NCBI RefSeq assembly: GCF_000518545.1
Contig: NZ_JADU01000017.1
Location: 1-64,000, forward strand
DNA: 64,000 nucleotides
Source of the DNA: Hallella seregens ATCC 51272
GTDB lineage: Bacteria; Bacteroidota; Bacteroidia; Bacteroidales; Bacteroidaceae
Reading direction: 5' to 3'
A program made the position numbers and the translations under genes. The number at the start of each line of letters is the position of its first letter. The first letter of the stretch is position 1. The notes under the pieces are model-generated. The model saw only the letters and a program-made list of their open reading frames with translations. It was not told the DNA's origin and did no database searches. This document shows, piece after piece, positions 46,909-57,390 of this stretch.

Positions 46909-48900
46909 ATGGTAAATTTAAATCTGACCTCACAGATCGCGTTAAACAAAGTACCCCAGAAACTCTACCAGCCCGCTACGGCAGTAGACCGTTCGGAACT
47001 GACCCGGATGGAGAAAATACCAACAAACATCTTCGCCTCCACCGAGGAGGGTGCCGCCCATATCGCCGACGCCATCGAGTCAGGCATGGCAGCCAAACGA
47101 CAAAAGGGCGAGTTCTATGTCATGGCCCTTGGCACTGGTACCTCGCTGACGCCTGTGTATCAGGAGCTCATACGCCGTCATGAGGCGAACGGGCTGAGCT
47201 TCAAAAACCTCGTCGTGTTCAACGGCTATGAGTATTTTCCGCTGACGCCGAAGAGCACTTGCCAGAGTTTGCTGCAACTCAAAAAACTCTTCCTCGATCA
47301 TATTGACATCGAACCACAGAATGTGTTCTCGCCCAACGGCACGGTCAACCAAGACGACATCCAGGAATATTGCCGTCTTTACGAACAACGCATACAGACT
47401 TTCGGCGGTCTTGACGCAGCCCTCTTCGGCATTGGCCGTACAGGCAACATCGCCGTGAACGAGCCGGGCTCGAGCATGGCGTCGAACTCGCGCCTCATTC
47501 TGATTGACGCTTTGTCGCGCGAGGAGATGTCAAACAGCTTCGCCACGAGCGAGGCCGTGCCACCGTGCAGCATCACCATGGGCATGGCTACCATCCTGAA
47601 AGCCAAGAAGATATTCATCACGGCATGGGGAGAAGAGAAGGCAGGCATCATCAAGGAAACGGTGGAAGGCCAAATCACCAACGCCGTGCCCGCCACATTC
47701 ATGCAGACTCATCCCGACACCCATGTGGTGATCGACCTCTCGGCAGCCGCCGAACTGACACGCATCAAGCGGCCTTGGCTCGTCACCTCATGCGAATGGA
47801 CCGACAAGCTGACACGCTCTGCCTTGGTGTGGCTCTGCGGCATCACGCAGAAGCCCATTCTGAAGTTGACCAACAAAGACTACAACGAGCATGGTCTGAG
47901 CGAACTGCTCGCCCTCTACGGGTCGGCCTACAATGCGAACATCAAGATATTCAACGACTTGCAACACACCATCACAGGCTGGCCCGGCGGCAAGCCCGAT
48001 GCCGACGACACCCACCGGCCCGAGCGAGCCACCCCTTATCCGAAGCGCGCGCTGGTATTCTCGCCCCACCCCGACGACGATGTCATCTCCATGGGCGGCA
48101 CCATCCAGCGGCTGGTGAGCCAAGGGCACGAGGTGCACGTGGCCTACGAGACCAGCGGCAACATTGCCGTGAACGACGAGGAGGTAACCCGATTCATGCA
48201 CTTCATCAACGGTTTCAACCAGCTGTTCAACCAGTCAAAAGACACGACCATTTCTGATAAGTATCAGGAAATCAAGGCTTTTTTTAAGGCCAAGAAAGCG
48301 GGCGACCTCGACAGCCGCGACGTGCTGACCCTCAAAGGACTTATCCGCAGGGGCGAGGCTCGGACGGCCTGCACGTTCAACAAGATACCCTTGGAGCATG
48401 TGTACTTCCTCGACCTTCCTTTCTATGAGAGTGGGGCCATCGAGAAGTTGCCGATGACGGAGCAGGATGTGCAGATTGTAAGAGAACTGCTACAGAAGAC
48501 CCAGCCCCACCAGATCTATGTGGCCGCCGACTTGGCCGACCCGCACGGCACGCACCGCAAGTGCACGGACGCCGTGCTCGCCGCCATCGACCTGGAACGA
48601 CAGGCCGGCGCCAAGTGGCTGGACGACTGCCGCGTGTGGATGTATCGGGGGGCATGGGCCGAATGGGACATTGAGAACATCGAGATGTGCGTGCCCATGA
48701 GCCCTGAAGAACTGCGCACCAAACGGAATGCCATTCTCAAGCACCAGTCACAGATGGAAAGCGCACCGTTCCTCGGCAACGACGAGCGCCTGTTCTGGCA
48801 ACGCGCCGAAGACCGCAACCGCGGCACGGCCGACCTCTACGACAAGCTGGGACTGGCATCCTACGAAGCCATGGAGGCTTTCGTGGAATACAAATCCTAA
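46909..48900 (+). CDS. NagB-like domain fused to PIG-L/LmbE deacetylase
   Basis: A 663-residue cytoplasmic fusion. Residues about 20-290 follow the NagB fold, but the catalytic positions differ: NMDEY becomes FNGYEY, and DGHIAFNEP becomes TGNIAVNEP, so the general-base Asp and the Asp/His pair are gone. Residues about 380-650 are a PIG-L deacetylase with its zinc motif intact (FSPHPDDDVISMGG, and DPHGTHR later). It is usually annotated as GlcN-6-P deaminase in Bacteroidota; the sequence argues instead for a sugar-phosphate-binding domain delivering substrate to a deacetylase. It lies 37 bases after the true nagB. GlcNAc-6-P deacetylation, replacing NagA, is a reasonable hypothesis. Confidence 0.88.
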   Translation: MVNLNLTSQIALNKVPQKLYQPATAVDRSELTRMEKIPTNIFASTEEGAAHIADAIESGMAAKRQKGEFYVMALGTGTSLTPVYQELIRRHEANGLSFKNLVVFNGYEYFPLTPKSTCQSLLQLKKLFLDHIDIEPQNVFSPNGTVNQDDIQEYCRLYEQRIQTFGGLDAALFGIGRTGNIAVNEPGSSMASNSRLILIDALSREEMSNSFATSEAVPPCSITMGMATILKAKKIFITAWGEEKAGIIKETVEGQITNAVPATFMQTHPDTHVVIDLSAAAELTRIKRPWLVTSCEWTDKLTRSALVWLCGITQKPILKLTNKDYNEHGLSELLALYGSAYNANIKIFNDLQHTITGWPGGKPDADDTHRPERATPYPKRALVFSPHPDDDVISMGGTIQRLVSQGHEVHVAYETSGNIAVNDEEVTRFMHFINGFNQLFNQSKDTTISDKYQEIKAFFKAKKAGDLDSRDVLTLKGLIRRGEARTACTFNKIPLEHVYFLDLPFYESGAIEKLPMTEQDVQIVRELLQKTQPHQIYVAADLADPHGTHRKCTDAVLAAIDLERQAGAKWLDDCRVWMYRGAWAEWDIENIEMCVPMSPEELRTKRNAILKHQSQMESAPFLGNDERLFWQRAEDRNRGTADLYDKLGLASYEAMEAFVEYKS

Positions 48901-48922
48901 AGACCCTGACAAACGGCCTAAT

Positions 48923-51088
48923 ATGAAAAGACCAAGATTGCTATTACTTGTCATCGCTACCCTCTGCCTGGCGGCCCTGCCCGCCAGTGCGGGGGAGCAG
49001 ACAGACGGACCGGCACGATATGTGAACCCATGGATTGGCACGGGGGGACACGGACACGTGTTCCTCGGTGCCAACGTGCCTTTCGGATTCGTTCAACTCG
49101 GCCCCACACAGACCCACAGCGGGTGGGACTGGTGCTCGGGCTATCACTACAGCGGGCGCATGCTGCGGGGCTTCTCGCACTTGCACCTCAGCGGCACGGG
49201 CATCGGCGACCTGGGAGACGTGACGTTTTTGCCCGTGGCCGACGAGGAACAGGACTCCACGGCGTTCAGCCACGACGACGAAACGGTGCGTCCCGGCTAT
49301 TACGCCATACGGTTGCAGAAGCCCGAAGTGAAAGTAGAACTCACGGCCACGGCACGCGCTGGCTTCCATCGCTACACCTATGCTCCGGGGGCGAAACGCC
49401 TGATGAAGATTGACCTGCGTCATGGAATAGGATGGGATGCACTGTCGTCAAGCTCCTTACGGCAGGTTGACGGCAGGACCATTGAGGGCTGCCGCCTGTC
49501 CACCGGGTGGGCCAAGAACCAGCAGGTGTACTTCACGGCGGTCTTTTCCTCAGCTGTGAAACTGCTGTCATGCAACGACAACATCTATACCATCCAGGTG
49601 GAGGATGACGGGAAGCCGCTCTTGGTCAAGCTGGGACTCTCAGCCGTAGGAACTGCCAATGCCAAGAAGAACCTTGAGCACGAGATTCCCGAGTGGAACT
49701 TTGGGGCCGTGGCCCGCGAGGCAACACGCCTTTGGAACCAAGAGCTGGGCAAAATCAGCATCAAGACCCGCAACGATGCCCTGCGCCGCACTTTCTACAC
49801 GGCCCTCTACCACACGATGGTCGCCCCCTCCGTATTCAGCGACGTCAACGGTGACTACCGCGGTGCAGACGGAAAGGTACACCAAGGAAACTTCACCAAC
49901 TACACCACGTTCTCGCTATGGGACACCTATCGTGCCGCCATGCCCCTGATGACGCTCATCCACCCCGGCATGATGAACGACATGGGGGAGACATTCCTGC
50001 ACATCTACCGCGAGCAGGGCAAGCTGCCCGTGTGGCATCTTGTGGGCAACGAGACCGACTGCATGATTGGCAATCCGGGTATCATTGTCCTGGCCGACTT
50101 GGTGCTGAAAGGATTCGTCAGTGACAAGGAGGTTGCCTTTCAGGCCATGAAAGTCTCTGCCCTGAAAGACGAGCGCGGACTGGGTGCCCTGAAACAATAT
50201 GGCTACGTGCCGTTCGACAAGGACGAAGAGCGCGAGACCGTGGCCAAGACGCTGGAATACGCCATTGCCGATGCCGGCATCGCCAAGGTGGCACGGCTGT
50301 TGGGACACGAGGAGGACTACAAGTATTTTCTGGATCGCTCGCAGTCGTACAAGAAACTGTTCGACCCGCGTGACGGATTCATGAAAGGACGCGACTCTGA
50401 GGGACGGTTCCGCACACCGTTCAATCCTTTCCATGCGGTACACCGCCAAGACGACTACACCGAGGGCAACGCCTGGCAATACACGTGGCTGGTGCCACAC
50501 GACGTGCACGGACTGGTGGGGCTGTTCAAGAACGAGAAGGCTTTCACGCAGAAGCTCGACTCGCTGTTTCTGGCACAGGGAACCCTTGGCGAGGACGCTT
50601 CTCCCGACATTTCCGGGCTGATAGGACAATATGCCCACGGCAATGAGCCCAGCCACCACATCATCTACATGTACAACTACGTGGGACAGCCTTGGAAAGC
50701 GGCAAGGCTGCTGAGACAGACGCTGGCCACCATGTACCATGACGATGCCGACGGATTGAGTGGCAATGAGGACGTGGGGCAGATGTCGGCCTGGTATATT
50801 CTCTCCGCCTTGGGCCTCTATCAAGTAGACCCTGCCGACGGCGTTTTCGTGTTCGGTTCGCCTCTCGTCGATGAGGCGGAGCTGCAAGTAGGCAGAGGCA
50901 AGACTTTCCGCATCATCTCACACAACAACAATGAACGGAACATGTACATCCAACAAGTAAGACTGAACGGGAAGCCATACCCCAAGTCGTACATCGACTA
51001 CAAGGATATTTGCCATGGTGGGACCTTAGAGTTCACCATGGGCGGCAAGCCCTCCAAGTTTGGAACCTCTGTCAAAAACCGTCCTTGA
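48923..51088 (+). CDS. Alpha-mannosidase, GH92 (first copy)
   Basis: A 721-residue calcium-dependent inverting exo-alpha-mannosidase. Signal peptide to about residue 23. The N-terminal beta-sandwich begins YVNPWIGTGGHGHVFLGANV; the (alpha/alpha)6 barrel contains FSLWDTYRAAMPLMTL, VGNETDCMIGNPG (acid region), GNEPSHHIIYMYNYVGQPW and GNEDVGQMSAWYILSALGLY (base and calcium region). ATG 48923 starts the signal sequence; the longer frame overlaps the upstream gene. Periplasmic trimming of mannose from imported N-glycans is likely. Linkage preference is uncertain. Confidence 0.94.
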   Translation: MKRPRLLLLVIATLCLAALPASAGEQTDGPARYVNPWIGTGGHGHVFLGANVPFGFVQLGPTQTHSGWDWCSGYHYSGRMLRGFSHLHLSGTGIGDLGDVTFLPVADEEQDSTAFSHDDETVRPGYYAIRLQKPEVKVELTATARAGFHRYTYAPGAKRLMKIDLRHGIGWDALSSSSLRQVDGRTIEGCRLSTGWAKNQQVYFTAVFSSAVKLLSCNDNIYTIQVEDDGKPLLVKLGLSAVGTANAKKNLEHEIPEWNFGAVAREATRLWNQELGKISIKTRNDALRRTFYTALYHTMVAPSVFSDVNGDYRGADGKVHQGNFTNYTTFSLWDTYRAAMPLMTLIHPGMMNDMGETFLHIYREQGKLPVWHLVGNETDCMIGNPGIIVLADLVLKGFVSDKEVAFQAMKVSALKDERGLGALKQYGYVPFDKDEERETVAKTLEYAIADAGIAKVARLLGHEEDYKYFLDRSQSYKKLFDPRDGFMKGRDSEGRFRTPFNPFHAVHRQDDYTEGNAWQYTWLVPHDVHGLVGLFKNEKAFTQKLDSLFLAQGTLGEDASPDISGLIGQYAHGNEPSHHIIYMYNYVGQPWKAARLLRQTLATMYHDDADGLSGNEDVGQMSAWYILSALGLYQVDPADGVFVFGSPLVDEAELQVGRGKTFRIISHNNNERNMYIQQVRLNGKPYPKSYIDYKDICHGGTLEFTMGGKPSKFGTSVKNRP

Positions 51089-51092
51089 ACAA

Positions 51093-52388
51093 ATGAAAAA
51101 AAGACTGAACAACGGTATCGCCATCAGTCCTGCCGCATGGGTACCGACACTCTACTTTGCGATGGGCATGCCCTTTGTGGTGCTCAACATGGTGTGCACG
51201 CTGATGTACAAGGGGCTGGGCGTGAGCGATACGCAAATCGCTTTCTGGACATCACTCATCATGCTGCCTTGGACTTTGAAGCCTCTGTGGAGTCCTTTCC
51301 TGGAACTGTACAAGACCAAGAAGTTCTTTGTTGTGCTCACCCAAATGCTCAGTGGCGTGCTGTTTGCCCTTGTTGGCCTTGCCCTACACCTACCGCAGTA
51401 CTTTGCCATCACCATCGCCATGCTGGCGGTGATTGCCCTCAGTGGCGCCACGCACGACATTGCCGCCGACGGAACCTACATGAGCGTACTGTCCAACGAG
51501 GAGCAGGCACGATGGATAGGCTGGCAGGGAGCATTCTACAATATTGCCAAAATCGTGGCAACGGGTGGATTGGTCTATCTGGCCGGCATGTTCATCGACC
51601 TGTTCGGCGTGACCCAAGCATGGACGGCCGTCATGCTCATCATAGCCGGCATCATGTGCGCCATCGGCATCTACCACTTCTTTGTGCTTCCCTCCAAGGA
51701 CGAGCGGACAGAGAAGACCCTGCCGCTGGGCGACAGCCTTCGGGAGCTATGGGCTGTGTTCCGTGACTTCTTCGGCAAGCGGCACATTGTCTATTATGTC
51801 TGCTTCATCATCCTCTACCGCTTTTGCGAGGGATTTGTGATGAAGATAGTGCCCTTGTTCCTCAAGGCTCCACGAGACGGACAGGGACTTGGGCTGACCG
51901 AACAACAGATTGGCCTGTGCTATGGCACGTTTGGTGCAGCCGCTTTCGTCGTGGGGAGCATTCTGGCCGGTTACTACATCGCCCACCGGGGACTGCAGCG
52001 TAGCCTGTTCTCGCTGGCCCTGATCTTCAACCTGCCCTTTGTCGCCTATACCCTGCTGGCCCTTTATCAGCCCACTAGTCTGTGGCTCATTGGCGGTGCC
52101 ATCACAATGGAGTATTTCGGCTACGGATTCGGCTTCGTTGGGCTCACGCTTTTCATGATGCAACAGATAGCCCCCGGCAAGCACCAAATGTCGCACTATG
52201 CCTTTGCCTCCGGCATTATGAACTTGGGAGTGATGCTGCCAGGCATGCTCAGCGGTGCGGTGAGCGACTGGCTCGGCTACCGGCAGTTCTTCCTGTTCGT
52301 GCTGCTGTGCACCATCCCCGCCCTACTCATCACTTATTTCGTACCTTTCACTTATCCTGATACAAACAGAAACCGACAACAGACATGA
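51093..52388 (+). CDS. MFS transporter of the mannoside operon
   Basis: A 431-residue inner-membrane protein with about 12 hydrophobic segments, in the AmpG-like/SLC33-like MFS group ([55 protein letters not shown]). It begins 4 bases after the GH92 stop and its TGA overlaps the GH130 ATG (ATGA), so the three are tightly coupled. It most likely brings the Man-GlcNAc disaccharide or similar core fragment into the cytoplasm, where GH130 would act. That substrate is inferred from position. Confidence 0.85.
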   Translation: MKKRLNNGIAISPAAWVPTLYFAMGMPFVVLNMVCTLMYKGLGVSDTQIAFWTSLIMLPWTLKPLWSPFLELYKTKKFFVVLTQMLSGVLFALVGLALHLPQYFAITIAMLAVIALSGATHDIAADGTYMSVLSNEEQARWIGWQGAFYNIAKIVATGGLVYLAGMFIDLFGVTQAWTAVMLIIAGIMCAIGIYHFFVLPSKDERTEKTLPLGDSLRELWAVFRDFFGKRHIVYYVCFIILYRFCEGFVMKIVPLFLKAPRDGQGLGLTEQQIGLCYGTFGAAAFVVGSILAGYYIAHRGLQRSLFSLALIFNLPFVAYTLLALYQPTSLWLIGGAITMEYFGYGFGFVGLTLFMMQQIAPGKHQMSHYAFASGIMNLGVMLPGMLSGAVSDWLGYRQFFLFVLLCTIPALLITYFVPFTYPDTNRNRQQT

Positions 52389-53383
52389 ACACATTGAAAA
52401 TCCAAGGTCCAGCGCTACCCGGCATGCCGTGGGAAGACCGAGCAGAAAACGACAAGCACGTGATGTGGCGCAGCCATCGCAACCCCATCATTCCCCGCGA
52501 CCTGCTGCCTACAAGCAACAGTATCTTCAATAGTGCCGTGGTGCCTTTCGGCGACGGCTATGCAGGCGTATTCCGCTGTGACGACACCAACCGTCGCATG
52601 GCTTTGCACGCGGGCTTCTCCACAAATGGCATAGACTGGCACATCAACGAGACCCCGCTACGCTTTCTGTGTGACGACGACGAGGTGGGGCAATGGGTGT
52701 ATGGCTATGACCCGCGTGTCTGCCGAATTGACGACCGCTACTATGTCACTTGGTGCAACGGCTACCACGGCCCGACCATCGGCGTGGCTTGGACACAGGA
52801 CTTCGTAACGTTCCATCAATTAGAAAACGCCTTTCTACCATACAACCGCAACGGCGTGCTGTTCCCCCGCCGGATAAACGGCCGCTTTGCCATGCTCTCC
52901 CGCCCGTCTGACACGGGGCACACAGCCTTTGGCGACATCTTCTACAGCGAGTCGCCCGACCTAGAGTTCTGGGGGCGGCACCGCCATGTCATGGCTCCAG
53001 CAGCATTTGAGAAGAGCGCATGGCAGTGCATGAAGATTGGGGCAGGCCCCGTACCCATCGAGACGAGCGAGGGCTGGTTGCTGTTCTACCATGGCGTATT
53101 GCACTCGTGCAACGGCTATGTCTACAGCTTCGGGTCTGCCCTGCTCGATCTGGAAAGGCCATGGAAAGTCATCTATCGCTCGGGCCCCTATCTCATCTCG
53201 CCGCAGGAGACGTATGAGCTCACGGGAGACGTGCCCAACGTGTGCTTCCCCTGCGCCGAGTTGCACGACCCCGCCACAGGTCGCGTGGCTGTCTATTACG
53301 GCTGTGCCGACACCGTGACGGGCATGGCTTTCGGCTACATTCCCGAGATTGTGGAATGGACTAGAGCAAACAGCATCGTCTAA
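52385..53383 (+). CDS. GH130 beta-1,4-mannosyl-GlcNAc phosphorylase
   Basis: A 332-residue cytoplasmic five-bladed propeller enzyme without signal peptide. [20 protein letters not shown] holds the catalytic Asp of the family; [39 protein letters not shown] and [20 protein letters not shown] are characteristic. GH130_2 enzymes of Bacteroides split Man-beta-1,4-GlcNAc from N-glycan cores with phosphate to give mannose-1-P and GlcNAc. Context, with GH85, GH92 and NagB, strongly supports the same reaction here. Start overlaps the transporter stop by 4 bases. Confidence 0.92.
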   Translation: MNTLKIQGPALPGMPWEDRAENDKHVMWRSHRNPIIPRDLLPTSNSIFNSAVVPFGDGYAGVFRCDDTNRRMALHAGFSTNGIDWHINETPLRFLCDDDEVGQWVYGYDPRVCRIDDRYYVTWCNGYHGPTIGVAWTQDFVTFHQLENAFLPYNRNGVLFPRRINGRFAMLSRPSDTGHTAFGDIFYSESPDLEFWGRHRHVMAPAAFEKSAWQCMKIGAGPVPIETSEGWLLFYHGVLHSCNGYVYSFGSALLDLERPWKVIYRSGPYLISPQETYELTGDVPNVCFPCAELHDPATGRVAVYYGCADTVTGMAFGYIPEIVEWTRANSIV

Positions 53384-53396
53384 AAACGAAGAGCGT

Positions 53397-55655
53397 ATGC
53401 ACAAGAGACTATTACTGTTTGTCCTCTGCCTGTTAGGCGGACTGTCGGCCGCAGCCGATTCCAAGAGCCCCGTGGATTACGTCGACCCGTTCATCGGCAC
53501 CACCAACTTCAGCGTGTGCCATCCCGGTGCGGTGCGGCCCCATGCCATGATGTCGGTTGTGCCGTTCAACGTAATGGGGTCTGACTTGAACCGCTACGAC
53601 AAGGACGGACGGTGGTGGTCGGCGCCTTATGAGTTTACCAACCGATATTTCACCGGCTTTGCCCACGTCACCTTGAGTGGCGTGGGCTGTCCGGAAATGG
53701 GTACACTGCTGGTGATGCCCACGAGCGGGCCGCTCAGCGTGGATCACCGCAACTATGGTTCTGCATATCAGGACGAACTGGCCACCCCCGGGTATTATGC
53801 CAACTACCTGACCAAACACAACATCCGCTGCGAGGTGACCGCCACCGACCGCACCAGCATAGAGCGGTTCACATTCAAGAAAGGCGAGGCCCATCTGCTG
53901 ATGAATATTGGCGACGGACTGACCAACGAGACAGGAGGATACATCAGACGAGCATCGCCCACCGAAATCGAGGGGTCTCGCCTGTGCGGCACATTCTGTT
54001 ACAATGCCCAAGCCGTCTTTCCCCTCTACTTCGTCATGCGTGTAAGCAAAGTGCCGCGTGAGGCTGGCTTCTGGAAGAAACAGCCCTTGATGACGGGCGT
54101 GGAAGGACAATGGGACGCCGACAACGGCAAGTACAAGCTATACAAGAACTATGGCCGCGAACTGGCGGGCAATGAGGTGGGCTACTATTTCACCTACAAC
54201 GTGGACGAGGCGGAGCAAATAGAAGTACAAGTGGCCGTGAGCTTCGTGTCGGTGGACAATGCACGGAGGAATCTGGCACACGAACAACAGGGGTGTGACT
54301 TCGAGAAAGTGAGGCAGGAAGCACGCCGCGCATGGGAGAAGACGCTGGGCGTAGTGAGTGTCGAGGGAGGCACAGAGGCGCAGCGAAAGATATTCTATAC
54401 GGCCCTGTACCACACGCAGATACATCCGGGTATCTTGCAGGACGTCAATGGAGAATACCCCAAGATGCAATCAGCCGACAACGGAACGACCCAAGGCAAC
54501 CGCTACACGGTGTTCTCCCTATGGGACACTTACCGCAACCTGCACCAGCTGGAAACACTGCTTTATCCCGAGCGGCAGACCGACATGGTACGCTCCATGA
54601 TCGACATGTACAAAGAGTGGGGCTGGATGCCCAAATGGGAACTCTTCGGGCGAGAGACATGGACGATGGAGGGTGACCCTGCCATTCCCGTCATTGCTGA
54701 CACTTACCTAAAAGGGTTGCGCGACTTTGACATAGAAACGGCCTACGCGGCTTTTCATAAGAGTGCCACAATACCAGGCGACAGCAACCTGATGCGGCCC
54801 GACATTGACGAATACATTCAAAAAGGATATGTGCCCATGGGCACGTATGTACAGGACAACTCGGGCGACAACAGCGTGTCCCACGCCCTGGAATACTACG
54901 TGGCCGACCATGCCTTGGCCAATTTGGCCGAAGCCTTGGGCAAGAAACAGGATGCCAAACTGTTTCGCCAGCGTAGCCTCGGCTACAAGCACTATTACTC
55001 CAAAGACTACGGCACACTCCGCCCCCGCCATACCGACGGCAGCTGGCTCTCGCCTTTCAACCCCGAAGACGGGGCCGACTTTAGCAATGCCCCAGGCTTC
55101 CATGAGGGATCAGCCTGGAACTATACGTTCTGCGTTCCACACGACATCATGGGGTTGGCCCGCCTTATGGGCGGTAAGCGTGCGTTTGTCGACAAGCTGC
55201 AGATAGTCTTTGACAAAGGACTGTACGACCCTGCCAATGAACCCGACATCGCCTACCCCTATCTGTTCAACTATTTTAAGGGAGAGGAATGGCGCACGCA
55301 GGAACAGGTCTACCGATTGCTACATAAATATTACAAGGCAACCCCCTACGGTATTCCTGGGAACGACGACTGTGGTACCATGTCGGCCTGGGCACTATTC
55401 TCCATGATGGGCATCTATCCTGACTGCCCCGGAAGTCCTTGGTATTCCGTCACGGCCCCGACATTCGACAAGGTGACGTTGCACCTCGACAAGCGTTATT
55501 ACCCCGATGGAGACATCGTAATCACGGCTCAGCGGCCGACACCCGATGCGCACCTCATTGCCCAAATGTCCTTAGGAGGCAAGCCTCTGTCACGGTACCG
55601 GATTAGCCATCAAGAACTGACAAAGAGCAAGACCTTGCATTTCTTGTTGAAATAA
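53397..55655 (+). CDS. Alpha-mannosidase, GH92 (second copy)
   Basis: A 752-residue exo-alpha-mannosidase with a signal peptide (to about residue 21). Family features: YVDPFIGTTNFSVCHPGAVRP, FSLWDTYRNLHQLETLLYP, FGRETWTMEGDPAIP in the acid region, ANEPDIAYPYLFNYFKGEEW and GNDDCGTMSAWALFSMMGIYP. The acid region differs clearly from the first GH92 (VGNETDCMIG), so the two copies probably cleave different mannosyl linkages. It starts 13 bases after GH130 and ends the operon; the convergent MATE gene follows. Confidence 0.93.
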   Translation: MHKRLLLFVLCLLGGLSAAADSKSPVDYVDPFIGTTNFSVCHPGAVRPHAMMSVVPFNVMGSDLNRYDKDGRWWSAPYEFTNRYFTGFAHVTLSGVGCPEMGTLLVMPTSGPLSVDHRNYGSAYQDELATPGYYANYLTKHNIRCEVTATDRTSIERFTFKKGEAHLLMNIGDGLTNETGGYIRRASPTEIEGSRLCGTFCYNAQAVFPLYFVMRVSKVPREAGFWKKQPLMTGVEGQWDADNGKYKLYKNYGRELAGNEVGYYFTYNVDEAEQIEVQVAVSFVSVDNARRNLAHEQQGCDFEKVRQEARRAWEKTLGVVSVEGGTEAQRKIFYTALYHTQIHPGILQDVNGEYPKMQSADNGTTQGNRYTVFSLWDTYRNLHQLETLLYPERQTDMVRSMIDMYKEWGWMPKWELFGRETWTMEGDPAIPVIADTYLKGLRDFDIETAYAAFHKSATIPGDSNLMRPDIDEYIQKGYVPMGTYVQDNSGDNSVSHALEYYVADHALANLAEALGKKQDAKLFRQRSLGYKHYYSKDYGTLRPRHTDGSWLSPFNPEDGADFSNAPGFHEGSAWNYTFCVPHDIMGLARLMGGKRAFVDKLQIVFDKGLYDPANEPDIAYPYLFNYFKGEEWRTQEQVYRLLHKYYKATPYGIPGNDDCGTMSAWALFSMMGIYPDCPGSPWYSVTAPTFDKVTLHLDKRYYPDGDIVITAQRPTPDAHLIAQMSLGGKPLSRYRISHQELTKSKTLHFLLK

Positions 55656-55734
55656 AATCCCGGCAGCAATATCCGGGTCAAGACATTGTCGAAAAGAAAG
55701 AAGCGTTATGCTTACATCGGTTAGGCCTAAAGCC

Positions 55735-55824
55735 TGAGAAAATCCAAATCGCGGACAAAGAGTTGCATGGCAATTCTCACGCATGTGGGTGAGCTACGCA
55801 CAACCGTCCACTCGGATTTTCTCA
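55735..55824. repeat. Inverted repeat between convergent GH92 and MATE genes
   Basis: TGAGAAAATCC (55735-55745) and its exact complement GGATTTTCTCA (55814-55824) lie 68 bases apart in the 243-base convergent gap. It may be a shared terminator. No other feature is seen there. Confidence 0.4.
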
Positions 55825-55898
55825 AGAGCACAGGACCGAAAGGGTAGACATAGTCAGTTTCACTCTTCTTAATGATAAACTATAAAGGCCAAGAAGGC

Positions 55899-57290
55899 TT
55901 ACCCCGTTACCGTGGGCTTCATCGACTTCATCCAACTGCCGCGCCAAATGCGTATCAAGAAGATGCAACCGCGGAAGATGAGCTCGGTAGCCATGGCAAA
56001 CCACACACCGCGCAAGCCATAGTGCTGAGCCAGCCACCAAGCCAGCGTGAGCCGCACACACCACATGGACACAAGGTTCATGATGGCGGGCTTCAATGTG
56101 TCGCCGGCTCCCACACACACACTGTAGCTTACGATGCTGGCCGCAAAGAACGGTTCAGCAAAAGCCTCGATACGCAACACACTGACTCCCAGTTCGCGAA
56201 TCTCGGCTACAGGTGAAAGAAAACCTATCATCTCAGGAGCAAATACATACATCACCACACCCATCAGTGCCATGACGGCCATGCCCAGCCCAATGGTCTC
56301 ATGGGCAAAACTGCGGCACAAGTCCATACGTCCAGCGCCATGAGTCTGCCCGACCAGTGTCGAGGCTGCGTCGCCAATGCCGTAGCCGGGCATGTAGCAA
56401 AGGCTCTCTGCCGTGATGGCAAACGAGTTGGCTGCGATGGCAAAATTGCCCAGTGGAGCCACAATGAGCGTACTCACCACCTGCGCCCCACTCATCAAAA
56501 CCGACTGCACAGCAATAGGAAGACTTATTTTAAGTGCATTGCGCACATAATCCCACACCCACCGGAAAGGATCAGAGTCGAGATGCAGGGCCAAAATCTT
56601 ATTGCGCCACAAAGCCACATAGGCCATCGGCATCACCGTCACTACATAGGCACACAATGTACCCAGGGCAGCACCCATCACCCCCAGATGGATAATATAA
56701 ATAAAAAGGTAATTGAACGCCACGTCGAGGCCGCACATCATAATGCTCAACACACTGAGCACACGCATGTCGCCCGAACTCTTGAGCATGGCTGCCATGA
56801 GATGATAAAGCAGTACCACAGGCAGTGTGAACGAAAAGATGAGAAAATAAGTCGAGGCATCGGCAGCTATGTCGTCACCGCCACCCAGCCAATAGGGCAA
56901 CGGACGGTGAACCCCCACACCCATCAGACCAATAAACAGTGCAAACACCAAACCACATACTAGCGCATGACGGAACACTTGGCGTGCCTTGGAAAAGTCA
57001 TTGGCACCAATAAAATGGGCCACCTGCACCGAGAAACCGATGGAGGCGGCACTCATTACAGACCCCATGAGCCACGTGGTGGTCTCGACAAGTCCGATGC
57101 TGGCCGAAGCCGCGGCACCTAGATGGCCCACCATTGAGGCATCAATGAAGAACATCATCACCGAAGTAATTTGAGCCAGCATCGAGGGAATACTCAACTC
57201 CACAATGAGATTCAGTTTCTCACGACCCACAAGAGGCTGGTTCTCGCGTATCTTGGCCAGCAAGGCCTCACTTTTCTTGTTGCTTAACAT
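55899..57290 (-). CDS. MATE-family multidrug/cation efflux pump
   Basis: A 463-residue inner-membrane protein with two homologous halves of six helices each. SIPSMLAQITSVMMFFIDASMVGHLGA is the opening helix pair of MATE (NorM-type) transporters, and the second half repeats it with LPIAVQSVLMSGAQVVSTLIV. Such pumps export cationic drugs or metabolites using sodium or proton gradients. ATG 57290 is preferred over a start 39 bases upstream because it gives the usual short N-terminus. It is transcribed against the mannosidase operon and appears unrelated to it. Confidence 0.92.
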   Translation of the reverse strand: MLSNKKSEALLAKIRENQPLVGREKLNLIVELSIPSMLAQITSVMMFFIDASMVGHLGAAASASIGLVETTTWLMGSVMSAASIGFSVQVAHFIGANDFSKARQVFRHALVCGLVFALFIGLMGVGVHRPLPYWLGGGDDIAADASTYFLIFSFTLPVVLLYHLMAAMLKSSGDMRVLSVLSIMMCGLDVAFNYLFIYIIHLGVMGAALGTLCAYVVTVMPMAYVALWRNKILALHLDSDPFRWVWDYVRNALKISLPIAVQSVLMSGAQVVSTLIVAPLGNFAIAANSFAITAESLCYMPGYGIGDAASTLVGQTHGAGRMDLCRSFAHETIGLGMAVMALMGVVMYVFAPEMIGFLSPVAEIRELGVSVLRIEAFAEPFFAASIVSYSVCVGAGDTLKPAIMNLVSMWCVRLTLAWWLAQHYGLRGVWFAMATELIFRGCIFLIRIWRGSWMKSMKPTVTG

Positions 57291-57356
57291 CTTCTTTCGT
57301 TCGAGTGTGTAAAGATACGCACATTTCACCGACTGACAAAATCGAACTCACAATAA

Positions 57357-57382
57357 AGGCGGCCGTCTGTCGACGGCCGCCT
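57357..57382 (-). terminator. Strong hairpin ending the small transcript at 57391-57774
   Basis: AGGCGGCCGTC (57357-57367) pairs perfectly with GACGGCCGCCT (57372-57382) around TGTC. On the minus strand it comes right after the small frame at 57391-57529 and is followed by TTATTG. It lies between that unit and the MATE gene. Confidence 0.6.
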
Positions 57383-57390
57383 ACTTATCT

